DNA of 64,000 nt from Scilla litardierei. Taxonomy: Eukaryota; Streptophyta; Magnoliopsida; Asparagales; Asparagaceae. Each line of letters begins with the position of its first letter. Position 1 is the stretch's first letter. Shown here piece after piece: positions 22,963 to 34,697 of the stretch. Under the pieces are notes generated by a model. That model searched no databases, was not told the origin of the DNA, and saw nothing but the letters and a program-made list of their open reading frames with translations. Where the stretch lies: NCBI GenBank assembly GCA_030789695.1, contig CM061140.1:80662422-80726421 (forward strand), written 5' to 3'. The translations under genes and the position numbers were made by a program.

Positions 22963-25141
22963 TTAGCCCTCTGGAAGCCAAGTCCAAGTGGACTTCTGCT
23001 TCTCAACATAATTACCATTATTAATCACATCATGAAAATAGGAATCAACATAAGCATTCCTATCATTTAGGCTAGTGTTCTTAGGACCCCAAATGGTGTA
23101 TGTTTTGGGAGTCCTTTTCCTAGTTGCATGCATACTTGTTGAATTTCTATGTGGTGCATGCTTCTTAGGAACATGGTTTCTAGCATAAACATGAGGTGAT
23201 GGATATGCATGCATACGTGTCCGTGGGTGTGGAGCATAAAAAGTGTCATGATTATCCACTTGTGAAGTAGGAGGTTTCCTACGTGGATTAGTGTTAATGT
23301 ACATGAAAGCATGACCTTGCTTTTGGTTTCCACCCTTAGTGGATTTCTTGCCAAAAGGAAGAGAAGGTGAAGTGGTGACTTTCTTGGTAAGTATGCTACC
23401 TATAGTGTCTTTGAAACCACTTGTGGATGCACCGGAGGAAGGCATCACAAAGTCTATAGTGACCCCACTATAGGAGGTGCGAGCATTGGATGCATTCGCA
23501 TTCACAAACCCAAAGACCAACACGATGTGTGGCCGAAAATTGGTTTGCTAGAAAATCATCCAATTGTCCTTTTCCCTTATTGAATCTCACAATACGGGAG
23601 GACATGAGCTCATATTTCTTCTTTAGAGAAGAAATGTTGGTATCCAAGGTGGACACCCGTGCTTTGAGCTCGTGCACTTGGGTTTTAAGAGAATCATTCT
23701 CTAAACCCAATTGTGTGTGACGTGTGACTAGATCACTATTATCCATTGGATGTGCTTGATCTAGTTGAGATTTGAGGTTATTCAACTCATCTCCCAAGGT
23801 GACATTTTGAGAAGCTAAGTTTGCTTTCTCAAGAGTTAAAGTATCAACAATGGTGTCATTGTTGATAATGCATGGAATGGATGACTTGCTAACATTTGAT
23901 TTCTTTAAGTTAGTATATCTAAGAATTAAAGATTGATATTTAGCAAATAATTCTTCATTAGCAATACGAAGTTCATCCATTGTTATCTCGGTTTCATCCG
24001 TTTCGGAATCACTCTTATCGGAGAGTGGATCCTCTCAGGCCATGAAGCACATGTGGGCGCTCTCACCCTTCTCTTCATCGGAATCACTCGATGATTCTTC
24101 ACTTGATTCATTGAATGTACCTACGAGTCCTTTCTTCTTGTCTCTCTTGTTCTTGTCGGACTTGTGGTACTTAGGTGCCTTCCACTTCTCTTTGTTCTCT
24201 AGCATTGGGCAATCCCTCTTGATGTGCCCTGGCTTATTATACTTAAAAAAAAGAGAGGAACTAGCATTAGTAGACTCAAAACGTTTGTTGGAGGGAAACT
24301 TACCTTTACGAAAGAAGCGTTGTAACTTCTTCGCCATTTGGGCCATTTCACCCAAATCCATCTCATCTTTCGAATCTTCGCTATTGGAGGATGATGAATT
24401 GGCATTAAATGCCAAAGCCTTCTTCTTGGCCTCCGAAGGATTTATCATAGCTCGAATCTTTAATCGGTTCTCTCGTCTTACCTCATAAGACATGAGAGTC
24501 CTGATAAGATTCACAACTGTGTAATTCTTCAGATCATTGACCTCCTCGATGGCGATCGCTCTCATTTCCCATTTGGAGGTCATTCCCATGATGATCTTCC
24601 TTACATTTTCAGCTTCGGTGTATGTTTGGCCAAGGGCTTGCAATTCATTTGTGATGTCGGTAAAACGTCCGTACATCGATGCAATGCTCTCATTCTCCTG
24701 CATATTAAACAAATCGAAGTTTTGTACGGCAACATATAACTTTGAAAGTTTTACCTTATTCGTTCCCTCATGGGTAACGATGAGATGGTTCCAAATTTGA
24801 TATGCACTCTTACATGTGCATATCTTGTTGAACTCATTCGGGTCCAATGCACAATGAAGAGAATTCATTGCTTTAGCGTTGTTGACTTCGGCGGACTTCT
24901 TGGAAGTCGTCCATTTCTCGAAATCCTCTTCGGTGAACTCGACATACTCCTTGTGGAGGGTTCTCCAAAGTGAAGCACTCCTAAGGAACGTCTCCATCCT
25001 ACACTTCCAATATCCAAAATTAGTACCATTGAAACGTGGAGGACATACCGTAGATTGACCTTCAAAAAGTGTGGACGCTCCATCACGATCGTGATTGTTG
25101 TACGAAGTCGGCAGAGGAACGTTATTGTTATTGGATGCCAT
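22963..25141 (-). pseudogene. Sirevirus gag with coiled-coil extension
   Basis: This is the structural gag protein. The start is the ATG at 25141 (MASNNNN). The UBN2-type gag domain runs to about 24450 (FNGTNFGYWKCRMETFL, SAYQIWNHL). The zinc knuckle near 24240 reads F-x2-Y-x4-H-x4-C, so its first two Cys ligands are lost. A TGA at 24037-24035 interrupts the frame. The same frame then encodes a long coiled coil (23980-23540) ending in LDDFLANQFSATHRVGL, typical of Sirevirus gag. A one-base gain near 23508 shifts into the last segment (23523-22963), which stops before the protease. Confidence 0.88.
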
Positions 25142-25153
25142 AGCTATAACCTT

Positions 25154-25167
25154 GCACTCTGATACCA
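25154..25167 (-). other. Primer binding site (initiator tRNA-Met type)
   Basis: The minus strand reads TGGTATCAGAGTGC, where the first 11 bases match the usual Copia PBS. It lies 2 nt inside the LTR. Confidence 0.92.
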
Positions 25168-25169
25168 AT

Positions 25170-26987
25170 TGTAAGGATCCTATCTATGGTGAAAACACTA
25201 GAAGGGGGGTTGAATAGTGTTTAAGCAATTTAAAACGATAGTTACACCAAATTAAAATGCTAACCAACAATATAGTGCGGAATTAGAATTTAAACCCAGA
25301 TAAGAAACAAATGCAAACACAATTATGTTTCTTGGGTTCGGATTACCCAAGTCACTTCCCGACTTGTTCCCGGTAATCCTACGTCCCTTCCACCCGGAAA
25401 CCTCCAGATACTCAAGTTAGAACCCTAACTTGAGGTTTCCTTAAAACCCACTTGTAGCAACCCTACAAGTGAAATCGAATACAATCGATGTCCTTGACTC
25501 CCACAACTTGGGATCAAGCAAATCGCTCTCACAACCCGAGAGCAAATTCAAATTACAAAAGTAATGAAATTATGAAAGCAACACTTACAATCACCTATGC
25601 CTTGAAATAGAACTTGAAGGAGAAGTGTGATGTGTGTTGAAGACTCTCTTGGAAGATAGGAGAGAGCCCTTTCACTTGACTGCACCAAATACCTAGAGGA
25701 TCACTCTTTGGTTCTAGGTTGGAGAGCAAGAGATCAAAGATTTGTTATTCTAAGGGCTTTGGATTTGAGAGCTTTAAACTTTAGAAATGAAAGCTTTAGA
25801 GATAACTAGGAAGAATTGGTAACCTCTCAATGGAATAGTAGAAGCCTCATTTATAGGTTTCTCAAATCCACAAAACAGTTTAGGCAAAAATCCTTTTGGA
25901 ATCCGTGAGAAAATTCTCAACGGATAGAAACTGAACTCGCGACAGTCGACTGTTGAAGAAACCACAGTCGACTGTTGCACAGTCAGCATGGGTAGATAAG
26001 AATTCATAACGGTAACTTACCACGTGGACAGTCGACTGATGAAGCAAAGACAGTCGACTGTGGAACCAACATGCGACTGTAAATCCTTCAACATGCGACT
26101 GGCCGAGAAATGGGTAAGTTAAAGAAATCTGGAAATCCTGTAAGATAACAGGACAAATGACTGATGCAGATAATACAGTCGACTGTTAATCAGAACATGC
26201 GACTGTAAATCCTTATACAGACGACTGTCAAATAACCTGAGAATTTCCAGAGAGCTGAGTCAATAAATTGGCTCATAGACAGACGACTGTTGCAGCATAC
26301 ACAATCGACTGATCCAAGGGACAGTCGACTGTATATTCAACATAAGTCGACTGGCCGTAAACGTCAGATCAATAAAGTTTGGGCAGAAGATAGACATGAG
26401 ACTGATTTACAAAACACAGTCGAATGTCACTTGGACAGGCGTCTGTGAATCGTTCATCAATAGCCTGTGCGAAATAAACAGAAAGGCCCAAAACTAGATT
26501 GTAAAAGTTTGTGCATAACAGATGACTGTAGAATAAAACACAATCGACTGTTTTTGAGACAGACGACTGTAAAACGTTTGGCAGTCGACTGTTATAAACA
26601 ATCCAAGCACAATCACTAAAGAAATGAATTGGGGTCAAAGGACAATTGATCTAATGATGTCCTAAGACTGAAATGAAGATGTGTGTGAGTGCTCCATCAA
26701 TGTTCTACTTCTAAGCTACATACTAGAAGAGATAAAAGAAAATTACATTGACGAATTCTCTCTTCTATCCATCGTATGAGCTTGAAGTCTTCATGGAGCT
26801 TCAATCAACATCTACAATCACCTAATCCATTTTCATTTGCCTTCAATCAATTTTGAGTGTCATCTATTGCTAGTAGATCTTCATAAATAGTTTAGGCAAT
26901 GGATTAACTGCAAAATAGGGGATTAGTCACAAGTATTTATGTTTGCTCATCATTAACACCAAGTAGGAAGAAGTCCAATACTCAACA
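25170..26987 (-). repeat. 5' LTR of Sirevirus element 1
   Basis: 1,818 bp. On the minus strand it begins TGTTGAGTATTGGAC and ends CTTACA. Its outer end was fixed by comparison with the inverted second copy at 27593. Confidence 0.88.
25849..26590 (-). promoter_or_regulatory. LTR promoter: CAGTCGACTG palindrome array and TATA box
   Basis: Seven exact CAGTCGACTG palindromes plus about a dozen variants (CAGACGACTG, CATGCGACTG, CAATCGACTG) lie between about 25932 and 26590. TATAAAT follows about 77 nt downstream on the minus strand (25855-25849). Repeated palindromes in the LTR are a known feature of Sireviruses. Confidence 0.75.
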
Positions 26988-27592
26988 TAGCTTATAACTT
27001 TCTCTACAGATGTTCAAATAATGTATTCTTGGATTATATGGAACCCTCACTAAATTACCTACCACTATTTTGTTGAGACCTAAATCATATTATGGCTGTA
27101 ATGACTAATATGGATCTTTTCAAACTCCAGATTCAGAAACTGTTTCCTATTGTTCATGCTTAAATTAAAGTATTCTTCATGCTTAAATTAATTTCATATT
27201 AATGATAGAATCTCTTTTTTAAGTTATGCTATCTCCTTACTAAGATTGTATTAAGACTTTTCTTTAAAAAGTTATGAATATTGTTTATAAGAAAAAGTTA
27301 TGACCTGTGAAAGCTCTTGCTAAGAATTGTGGAAATTGTGACGCGATGGTCATTGTCGAAACATGACATCGGCTAAATGATGAGAAATGTGAATGCGAAA
27401 AATAAGACAGCTGGAATGAAAGAAATGATGAAATGATTTATAAACTGAGAGTGAGGAATTAAGCGTAAACAACAACCTAGAACTCTCGGTCTATCTTGGG
27501 ATAGGTGAGATTCCAAACATTGGGTTTAGGGGAAAGCACATGTAAAATATAGGCTTAAGGACTGGACGATATATGTATCTCACTCTCATCAT
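26988..27592. other. 605-bp spacer between opposed Sirevirus LTRs
   Basis: AT-rich DNA with no coding sequence or repeat that I recognise. It is a candidate for older host or unclassified DNA. Confidence 0.5.
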
Positions 27593-27888
27593 TGTTGAGT
27601 ATTGGACTTTTCCCTACTTGGTGTTAATGATGAGCAAACATAAATACTTGTTACTAATCCCTATTTGCAGTTAATCCATTGCCTAAGCATATCATGAAGA
27701 TCAATTAGCACTGGATGACACTCAAAGATCAATGAAAGCAAGAAAAGTGGTTTGGAAGATCAAAGATGGTGATTGAAGCTCCTAGAAGACTTCAAGCTCA
27801 TACTTTGGAAAGAAGAAAAAGTTCTACAATGTAATCTTCTTTTTTTATCTTCTAGTATGTAGCTTAGAAGTAATATTTGATGGAGCAC
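27593..27888 (+). mobile_element. Sirevirus element 2, first 296 bp of an LTR
   Basis: It begins TGTTGAGTATTGGAC and follows the outer end of the LTR at 26987 in the opposite orientation at roughly 80% identity. It is cut at GATGGAGCAC by insertion of Athila A. Confidence 0.9.
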
Positions 27889-28241
27889 TGATCGGGTCCG
27901 AGTGTACACCCGAAAAACGACTTGTAGTCTTACCGCAAGCGCACGGTGTAACGGCGAGCGGGTATCGAACTCAGGGAGGAACAAATGCCAGTACCTTATT
28001 CAATTCACCTAGCTATCAAAAGAGTGAGAATAGTTTGGATATCGTAGTCACAAGCGTTCAAATATCTAGAAGGTATCAATATAATAAAGCGTCTAGGGAT
28101 AGGAAATCCCCACTACGAACCTTCTCTCATCCTTTTGAATCATAAGTTTCATTGTTGCTAAGCTTGAATATAGGTGAACTAGTCGCAACTTAATGTAGAA
28201 CCAAGCTTACGCTCTCGTGCTATTGCTTGTCTATAGCAAAC

Positions 28242-28543
28242 CTAGGATAGGGTCCACTCTCGTGCAAACCCTAGCCTAAGCGGCTAGCGTGAAGAACGAC
28301 GTCATTGTTCAATCGTATCTCGAGCCCACTCTCATGCAAACTCGAGCTACGACCTAGGTTATGATAGTTCCTATCCTTCCAGTCTCTTGCAAACGGATAT
28401 TAGTATAGAATCACAATTAAAAATCCTAGCTTTAGTCCAATCTCTTGCAAACCAAATCTAGAGAAATCCAATTGTCAATCTAAATCGAATATGTAGGCCT
28501 TCGTATCAATTGGGATCCAATCTCTTACAAATCCCAATCGATA
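28242..28543 (-). other. Five-hairpin array with a shared 14-nt loop (A, left LTR)
   Basis: On the plus strand the loops read CCACTCTCGTGCAA, CCCACTCTCATGCAAA, CCAGTCTCTTGCAA, CCAATCTCTTGCAA and CCAATCTCTTACAA. Each is flanked by its own complementary arms: AGGGT/ACCCT (28249-28272), CTCGAG/CTCGAG (28319-28346), TATCC/GGATA (28372-28399), CTAG..TTT/AAA..CTAG (28426-28461) and ATTGGGAT/ATCCCAAT (28509-28538). Outer arms pair again in hairpins 1, 2 and 5. It lies about 360-670 nt downstream of the LTR TATA box, so it should be in the transcript, where the loop reads UUGCAAGAGAUUGG. Confidence 0.75.
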
Positions 28544-28905
28544 TGAATTCCTAGCTACCCGTAATCAATCGATCAAAACCTAACCTTAATCAATTCTAAC
28601 AACAAATCTACGAATTCATCACAATTTAGAGATATGGTCCATAGGGTTCATCCCCATGCCATAAGACGACTGCACTACTCACTAATCATCATGCAAATCT
28701 CAGAAAAATCAATAATAACCACGAAAAAATTCATTGCAAAAGAGAAATAATGCATAAAAATCGAGTTTTTAAGAGAAATAGACAAACCAATGTAGATGCC
28801 GACGATCTCCAGCTGAGATTTCACAAAGAGTAGCCGTCAAAACTCCTGAAAGAAAGTCTAAAAATTAATGTTCAAAAAGCTCCCTAAAATAGGGCAAAAC
28901 TGGGC

Positions 28906-29362
28906 TTAAATACCCTCTAAAATCGTCCAAAAAATCGTGACCAAACTGCCCCTGCGCAGCCTAGAAATCACAACCCTAACAGCAAGCAGAGAGGGTCGCT
29001 CGGCCGAGTGACCCTTGTCACTCGGCCGAGTGACAAACCCTGTATAAAAACAGTAACTTCGGAGGTTTCAGGGTCTGTCATCGGGGGGTTGCTCGGCCGA
29101 GTGGCTTTCTTCATTCGGCTGAGTGAGCATTCATACTCGGCCGAGTAGGCCTCCTCAGGATATCTGAAAATTCCAGTAAATTGGCCTTTTTCTGGACGAA
29201 ATTCCCTGTACCACTCAGGCGAGTGAACTTTCTCACTCGGCCGAGTGGGCTTCCTTCGTTCAGCCGAGTATACGCTGAAAATCATCGTGTGCGTATCCGT
29301 TCTGTTCGGTCGAGTAGGGCTTCTTGCTCAGCCGAGTGAGTGGTCCACTCGGCCGAGTGAGA
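28906..29362 (-). promoter_or_regulatory. A left LTR promoter: CACTCGGCCGAGTG array and TATA box
   Basis: About eleven exact or near copies of the palindrome CACTCGGCCGAGTG lie at 28998-29362. TATTTAA on the minus strand (28912-28906) follows about 86 nt downstream. Confidence 0.7.
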
Positions 29363-29663
29363 TGCTGCTGAGCTTATTCTTCTTCTTTTCTCCTCCTCGT
29401 CGCTCCTATTGATTTCCTTCTTCTTCCGCTCATCCTCTATCATTGATAATTCTTCGAATGAGCCGTGGGCGACACTACTAGGCGCGTGCAAATCCCTTGA
29501 TCTCAAATTCGCTCCAAATCGCTCCATATTTCCTGAAATACGACAAAAACAAGAAATAGTGAAAAGCATCGCAATATTGTCGAATAATCGTGAAAAACGC
29601 GATATGAGCGATCAAAACGACATGCAAACATGCAGAAAAAAGGTGTATAATATGGAGCGATCA

Positions 29664-31224
29664 AAATCCCCAAGCTTACCTCTTATTCGTCCTCGAGGAA
29701 GATAAGTAAAAGGCGAACCCGACGGAAAAAATAATAAAGATGAAAAAAAGGAAGAAATAGAAAGTAAGGAAAGGAATCAAAGAGAGAGGTGCTAAATCAT
29801 TTTCTCAGGACGTGGGTATCGCTTACTCATATAGCATACGGTAAATATAATAAGCACATGCCAAATATTTTTATCTCCATATCATAATCATATGGATGCA
29901 TTCAAATAGAAAACCCGAAAATATCAAAACAATATGAAATATGGAATCATTCTAGAATTAACATCGTCTGAAGCATCTAAAGCGGTATACATAATCATAG
30001 ATCACACACTTTTCAATTGAATGCTTTCTATTTGGAGTATAAGAGATATCACACAATATGGACCAATAAGAATAGAAAGGTATGGTTTTCATGAAATGCA
30101 TGATAGGTTTCAATTCCTGGATTCGTATAACTTTTAGTAATCTCATCGAGTATAGAAAATTACATAGCTTAGGTCGTCGTGCACAGTCAAGTGGCCACTG
30201 TCTCACACATCATTGGATCCTCTCCCCCAAGCTTATCTCTAAGCGTGGTGGCATAAGATAAATCAATAAGTACATTACCCATTTTTTAGCTCCAATAAAA
30301 ATAAAAACAAAAGAGGGAAGAAAGAGAGAAAGAGTATGAGATGGGATCACGTACAAGCTTCTTTTCTCTTTTCTTTTCCTTTTCTCATATATTTTTTTTG
30401 AATAGCATATATACATCTGAGATCCCAAATCAAAAGATAGAAAGATATTCATACATTTTTTTCTTTTTGATTTTGGGGGTAGTGGAGCATGGACTTTTAT
30501 AGCGGGGGAAAAAAATTGCCAAAATAGGATCTGCTAAAGGGAGATTCTCCAATGATCATAAGTAGAGAAATAACGCTCTAGATATATGAAGAGAGAAATA
30601 TATGTAACACTCAGTTCACTCTATATGACGTGCACGCCAACTTTCAGTAGAGTAATGTAATCTACTCAGTTAATTCACAGAAAGTAAACTAATCCAATTA
30701 TATCAACCGAACATACATTCATTCAACCTGAAAGTGAAGCGTACAATATTAATGCAATAAGAAGTGATATAAGAAAGGAAAGCAGTACTCCAGATATAAG
30801 CAATCAATGCGTGAAGCTTGGTGTGTTTTCTATGAAGAGTATACATATAAATTATCAGACTCAGCTAATAAAAGAATTTCATCCATATTCATTCATGAAA
30901 GTGCGAGTTACTATCTCAAATGCATAGCAAGACACAACATATGATATCTGAAATAAAAACCTGGCATGACAAAGTAATACGCATCTAGAGATAAGCTAAC
31001 ACCACGTCATCATCATCACATAAAATTCAACTCTAGGAAAAAGATGAAAGAAATAAGGATAAAAAGGAAATAAAAAACTACTGTACAATGCGGCACACTC
31101 AAGAAAATAAAAAAAACGTGATGCATGATAAAGACGAAAAAGTGGGTGAAAATAGGGGTAAAAACGAAGAAATATGAAAAGAAAGAAAATAAAAGGCGTC
31201 AAAAAATAAAAAGTGCGTGAGAAC
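29664..31224 (-). other. Polypurine tract and 3' UTR of Athila A
   Basis: The minus strand reads AAGCTTGGGGATTT directly before the LTR (the plus-strand primer). The rest is AT-rich DNA without coding sequence, related along its length to 39082-41075 in element B. Confidence 0.75.
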
Positions 31225-33536
31225 TCACACCCCCAAGCTAAAGTGCATAGTGTCCTCAATGTGCGAAGTGTGGCACACCGAGAGGCAAAAAGTAGGCGGG
31301 GTGGGTGAGGATGCATGCATGATGGAAAAAAATATGAAAGAAAATGATATGAGAATGCGGGTGATGCATGCAGAGATCAAAATAGTGCAGATATGAGTGT
31401 CCCCAAAAAGAACTCCCTCTCTCCCAAACAGATATATACAGATATGACCATAATGTGAACAATACAGTGTGTGGAGGAGGGGTGCAAAATCAGCCGACTC
31501 ACAAAAAGTATACAGCGTATCAACATCAAAAATTTGGAAGGCATCCAGTGTGTGCCTAAGGGGGTGGGGTGGACCAGCACCGTCCTGTGGCGGAGGTGGT
31601 GGCGGGCGTGGTGGCTGCTGGGTGGGTGTAGGTGGCAGAGGCAGACGTGTAAGAATCTGATTCAGGCAAGCCTGAATACTAGGAAGTATGGGGACGCGTG
31701 TCTGGACTGCACTGAAGTTGGCGGAGAGAGCCCTAAAGTCTCCTCTGAGTGCACTAACTGCCCCCTCAAGAGCACGAATGCTCTGAACTAGGGTGTCGGG
31801 GGGAGGTGGAGCAGAGGGTCGAACAGGTGAAGAACGGGGCTGTCTCACACGGCCGCCGTAAAGGATAGGTGCAGCAATGGGGTGGTGCTCGGGTACTGTG
31901 CTCGCTAGGTGTCGCTCAGCCTCTGTGTGAGGCTGAGACGCATGCAAGGTAGACGATGAAGGAGCAGCAGCAGAAGCTGAAGTGAAAACAGACGACGAGG
32001 CGGGCAGAGAGGTCAGTGACGCAGACGTGGGGACAGATGTCACGACACTCTCTGAGAAGACTGCGGCAGTGGAAAAGTGAGGTCGACGACTGGGGTGGAC
32101 GTGAAGGGTACATAAATGACTCCCCAGAAGCCGAGAACAAAAGTGAGGATATGGTCTCTACTGCGCCGGTGAAGGAGGTCTCGTCGCTCTCTAAAATGGA
32201 GGTGGGGCGCTCGGGGCTAGTAGCAGAAATGGGATCTATCGAGATGGGCACAGTGGTGGTAGCAGTGGTGGACGAGGACTCAACAAAAGTGCTCTCGACA
32301 CTAACAGAAGTGAGGACAGAGGTGTCGGGAGGTGCAGACAGGTCAGGTGCAGGCTGAGGGATCACGTGGTCCTGGGGTGGAATGAGGGGCTCCTGCGGAG
32401 CACCCTCAGGTTCTAGCACGTATGCGGCAGGGATAAGGAGATCCATCACTGGAATCCAATCTCTGCCTGTGGGTCCTATATGTGTCCGAGTAGGGCTCAG
32501 GAGAATCATGTAATCCACAGCGAAAGGACCGTGGAGCCACACCCAGTGCTGACGACCATGAGGATGCAGCATCCTCATCCGGGCCATAACGTCTATCGAA
32601 AGTGAAGTGGGGCCCGGTGGTCTAAGCAAGTCAGCAGGTAGGTCGACGCCGGTCATAAGGCCAAGAGGGTAATCAGACCGCCGCAGCAAATAGGCGTCCG
32701 AGTGCCGACAGAAATAACTATGCGGTCGATGTACCAACTGGCAATATCAATCTTGACGGCGGGGACCAGGACGTCACTACCCCTATCGAAGACCCTAGGC
32801 CGCGTCATCGCATTGAGAATGTAAAGCTCTGGCGTAGACAGCATCCCGGGCTCGTACCTCGCAAGAAAAGTGGTCGCCATAAGGCGTTGTGCAATGCGGA
32901 GGCAGGGGTGGAGAATCACAGATGCCTTGCCCCTACTAGGGTCAAAGGCGAGTGGTGAACCTGTGATCCGTGTCCAAAAGGCGTGTGTGTCGAACGACGG
33001 GGTGGGATGTCCGTGGGAGCGTTGGCGCGGTCTGGGATCAGGACAGAGGGCCACTGGAAGAAAGCTCGAAGCATGTCGAGAGTGACCTCGCACTCTCGAT
33101 CCATCAATCGAAATGAGCATCCTCTAGGGGTCCGAGAAATAGAGCTCAGGACCTCAAGTGTCGGGCGGATGTAGGCGTCCGTCGACACAGACAGAAAGTC
33201 ACGCCAACCCACGTTGTCGTACAACGTGAGCAGCCCCTCAAGTACCCCTAGGCGATCTAAGTCAGCAAGGCATGCAAACCTAGAGGGTACAATTGAGCGA
33301 TGGGAGATATGCTTAAATATGGCACAGTGTGCGTCATCTCTGAACGTGATCCCCATCAAATCGATAGCAGAGGCCGGCTGTGCAGGTGGTGGAATGGGAT
33401 CGGCAGGAGGTAGCTGTGTAGGTGGGGGTGGACTAGGTGGCGGGGAGTCCGCCCTAGCAGAAGAGGAGCTAGGATCACCTGACTTTTTCCGCTTGAAAGT
33501 GGGCTTCCGAGTGCGTGGCCTAAGGTGTGGCGGCAT
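31225..33536 (-). pseudogene. ATHILA env-like ORF of element A (frameshifted)
   Basis: This is the extra ORF after pol that is typical of Athila elements (Pfam ATHILA, ORF1 family). It starts MPPHLRPRTRK at 33536, with a basic stretch and a Pro-rich segment. The conserved core follows: GITFRDDAHCAIF, SIVPSRFACLADLDRLGVLE, YDNVGWRDFLS, and RPTLEVLSSI. The C-terminal half is Ser/Thr/Pro-rich with a closing coil (RALEGAVSALRGDFRAL). Frame changes occur near 32920, 32720 and 32010, so the protein is split into four overlapping segments. No signal peptide or membrane segment is evident in the parts I can read, so env-like refers to position only. Confidence 0.85.
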
Positions 33537-34050
33537 GTGTGTCGCGAGACGTGCCCACTACCAAAATAAAGATGCGAAGTGCTAGATGATGGAACGAGTA
33601 TACCTGAGCACGACGCGAGAGAAAAATCTGAAGTGTGCGAAGAGACGCCTCCTCCGTGAAGCTCCGACTGCGTCCAAAAGCTCCCCAAAGCTTCCCAAAG
33701 CTCCCCCAAGCTAAACTAAAAAGCAAACAATAAAATCAGCGGTGTACATCAACAAATATGGGGGGAGATGGGGATACAATAGATATATATAGGAATTAAT
33801 CTGAGTTTGGGGTGCAATGGGCGTACGAAATGTGAGAATGGAGGAGAAAATCGGATTGGGGCGAAATGGGGAGTGGCCGGTGGCTGGGAGGGCGGCGCCG
33901 GTGGCGGCTACCGATGGCGAGCGTCGGTCGGCGGTGGCGACGGCTCGGGCAGTGGGATGGCTCGATTCGGTCGATGGGAGTCGAAGGGGCAGCGCGGGCT
34001 CGGGCGATTTGGGGATTTTTTCGCGTTTTGAAATTCACGCAGACCGCATA
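33537..34050. other. Leader between internal TATA box and ATHILA ORF (A)
   Basis: GC-rich near 33860-34020. No conserved protein. It would be the 5' UTR if the internal TATA box is used. Confidence 0.45.
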
Positions 34051-34380
34051 GCATATATATAGGAAAGTTGCGACTCGGCCGAGTGAAGGAGGTTTTGAAA
34101 ATATCTTCGCAACTTACGACTCGACCGAGTGGTCTTGCCCACTCGGCCGAATGGAAAAGTTCCACTCGGTCGAGTGGCATGGCCACTCAGCGATTTTTGA
34201 ACCTAGAGGGTATCTGATTCACTCGGCCGAGTGACAAGTCACTCGCTCGAGTGGCAAATTATACTGTAAATTGACAGAAAATAACAGAGAGTTGGTCTGT
34301 AGGGTCTTCCCTGATTGGTACTCCTCTCGACCGAGTGGAGTCTTTGCTCGACCGAGTGACATATGTTACTTGGCCGAGTG
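34051..34380 (-). promoter_or_regulatory. Internal CTCGGCCGAG array with TATA box upstream of the ATHILA ORF (A)
   Basis: About ten CTCGGCCGAG-type palindromes lie at 34072-34380, the same family as in the LTR. CTATATATATGC on the minus strand (34062-34051) is a strong TATA box beside the array. AACAGAGAGTTG near 34287 also occurs in the B LTR (38459) and B interior (43873), so more than the palindrome is shared. Confidence 0.6.
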
Positions 34381-34697
34381 GCCTCCTGTTTTCTGCATCG
34401 GCTCTCTGTTTTCGTGCCATTCTCTGTTTTTCTTCCTCCAGTCAGTCTCTCCCTTCTCCTGGGGCTTGAGCGCATTCCTGGAGCGCTCTCCCTTGCCTTT
34501 TTCATCCTCCATATGAATGATCTCTCATTCTCCATCACCTGTCATTAAAAATAAAGCCCGTTGTCACGATTTTTATAGACACTAGACTCTAAACACTAGG
34601 AAAAATCAAAAATAAAAATGAAAATCAACTAAGAATGATATAAAACCATCGGGTTGCCTCTCAACAAGCGCTCGTTTAAGGTCTTGAGCTCGACCCC

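Larger units (their letters stand above)
9741..26987 (-). mobile_element. Sirevirus (Ty1/Copia) element 1, 3'-truncated and split by a Tat element
   Basis: On the minus strand the order is 5' LTR (26987-25170), iMet-type PBS, gag with a coiled-coil tail, protease, integrase, RT, RNase H and an env-like ORF. Order protease-integrase-RT marks Copia. The long gag and the extra ORF after pol mark the Sirevirus (SIRE/Maximus) lineage. Positions 14550-22085 are a later insertion. No 3' LTR is present: the sequence stops resembling the element after the env-like ORF, next to the SINE. At least nine stops or frameshifts are visible. The right target duplication should be TAGCT (26988-26992) but its partner is missing. 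Confidence 0.9.
27889..29663 (-). repeat. 3' LTR of Athila A
   Basis: 1,775 bp, bounded by TGATCG...CGATCA. On the minus strand it contains a palindrome array, a TATA box and then the hairpin array described separately. Confidence 0.9.

Noticed and set aside
28998..29362. CRISPR-like array of regularly repeated palindromes
   Set aside because: Spacing is irregular, there are no uniform spacers or cas genes, and the context is a plant LTR promoter.
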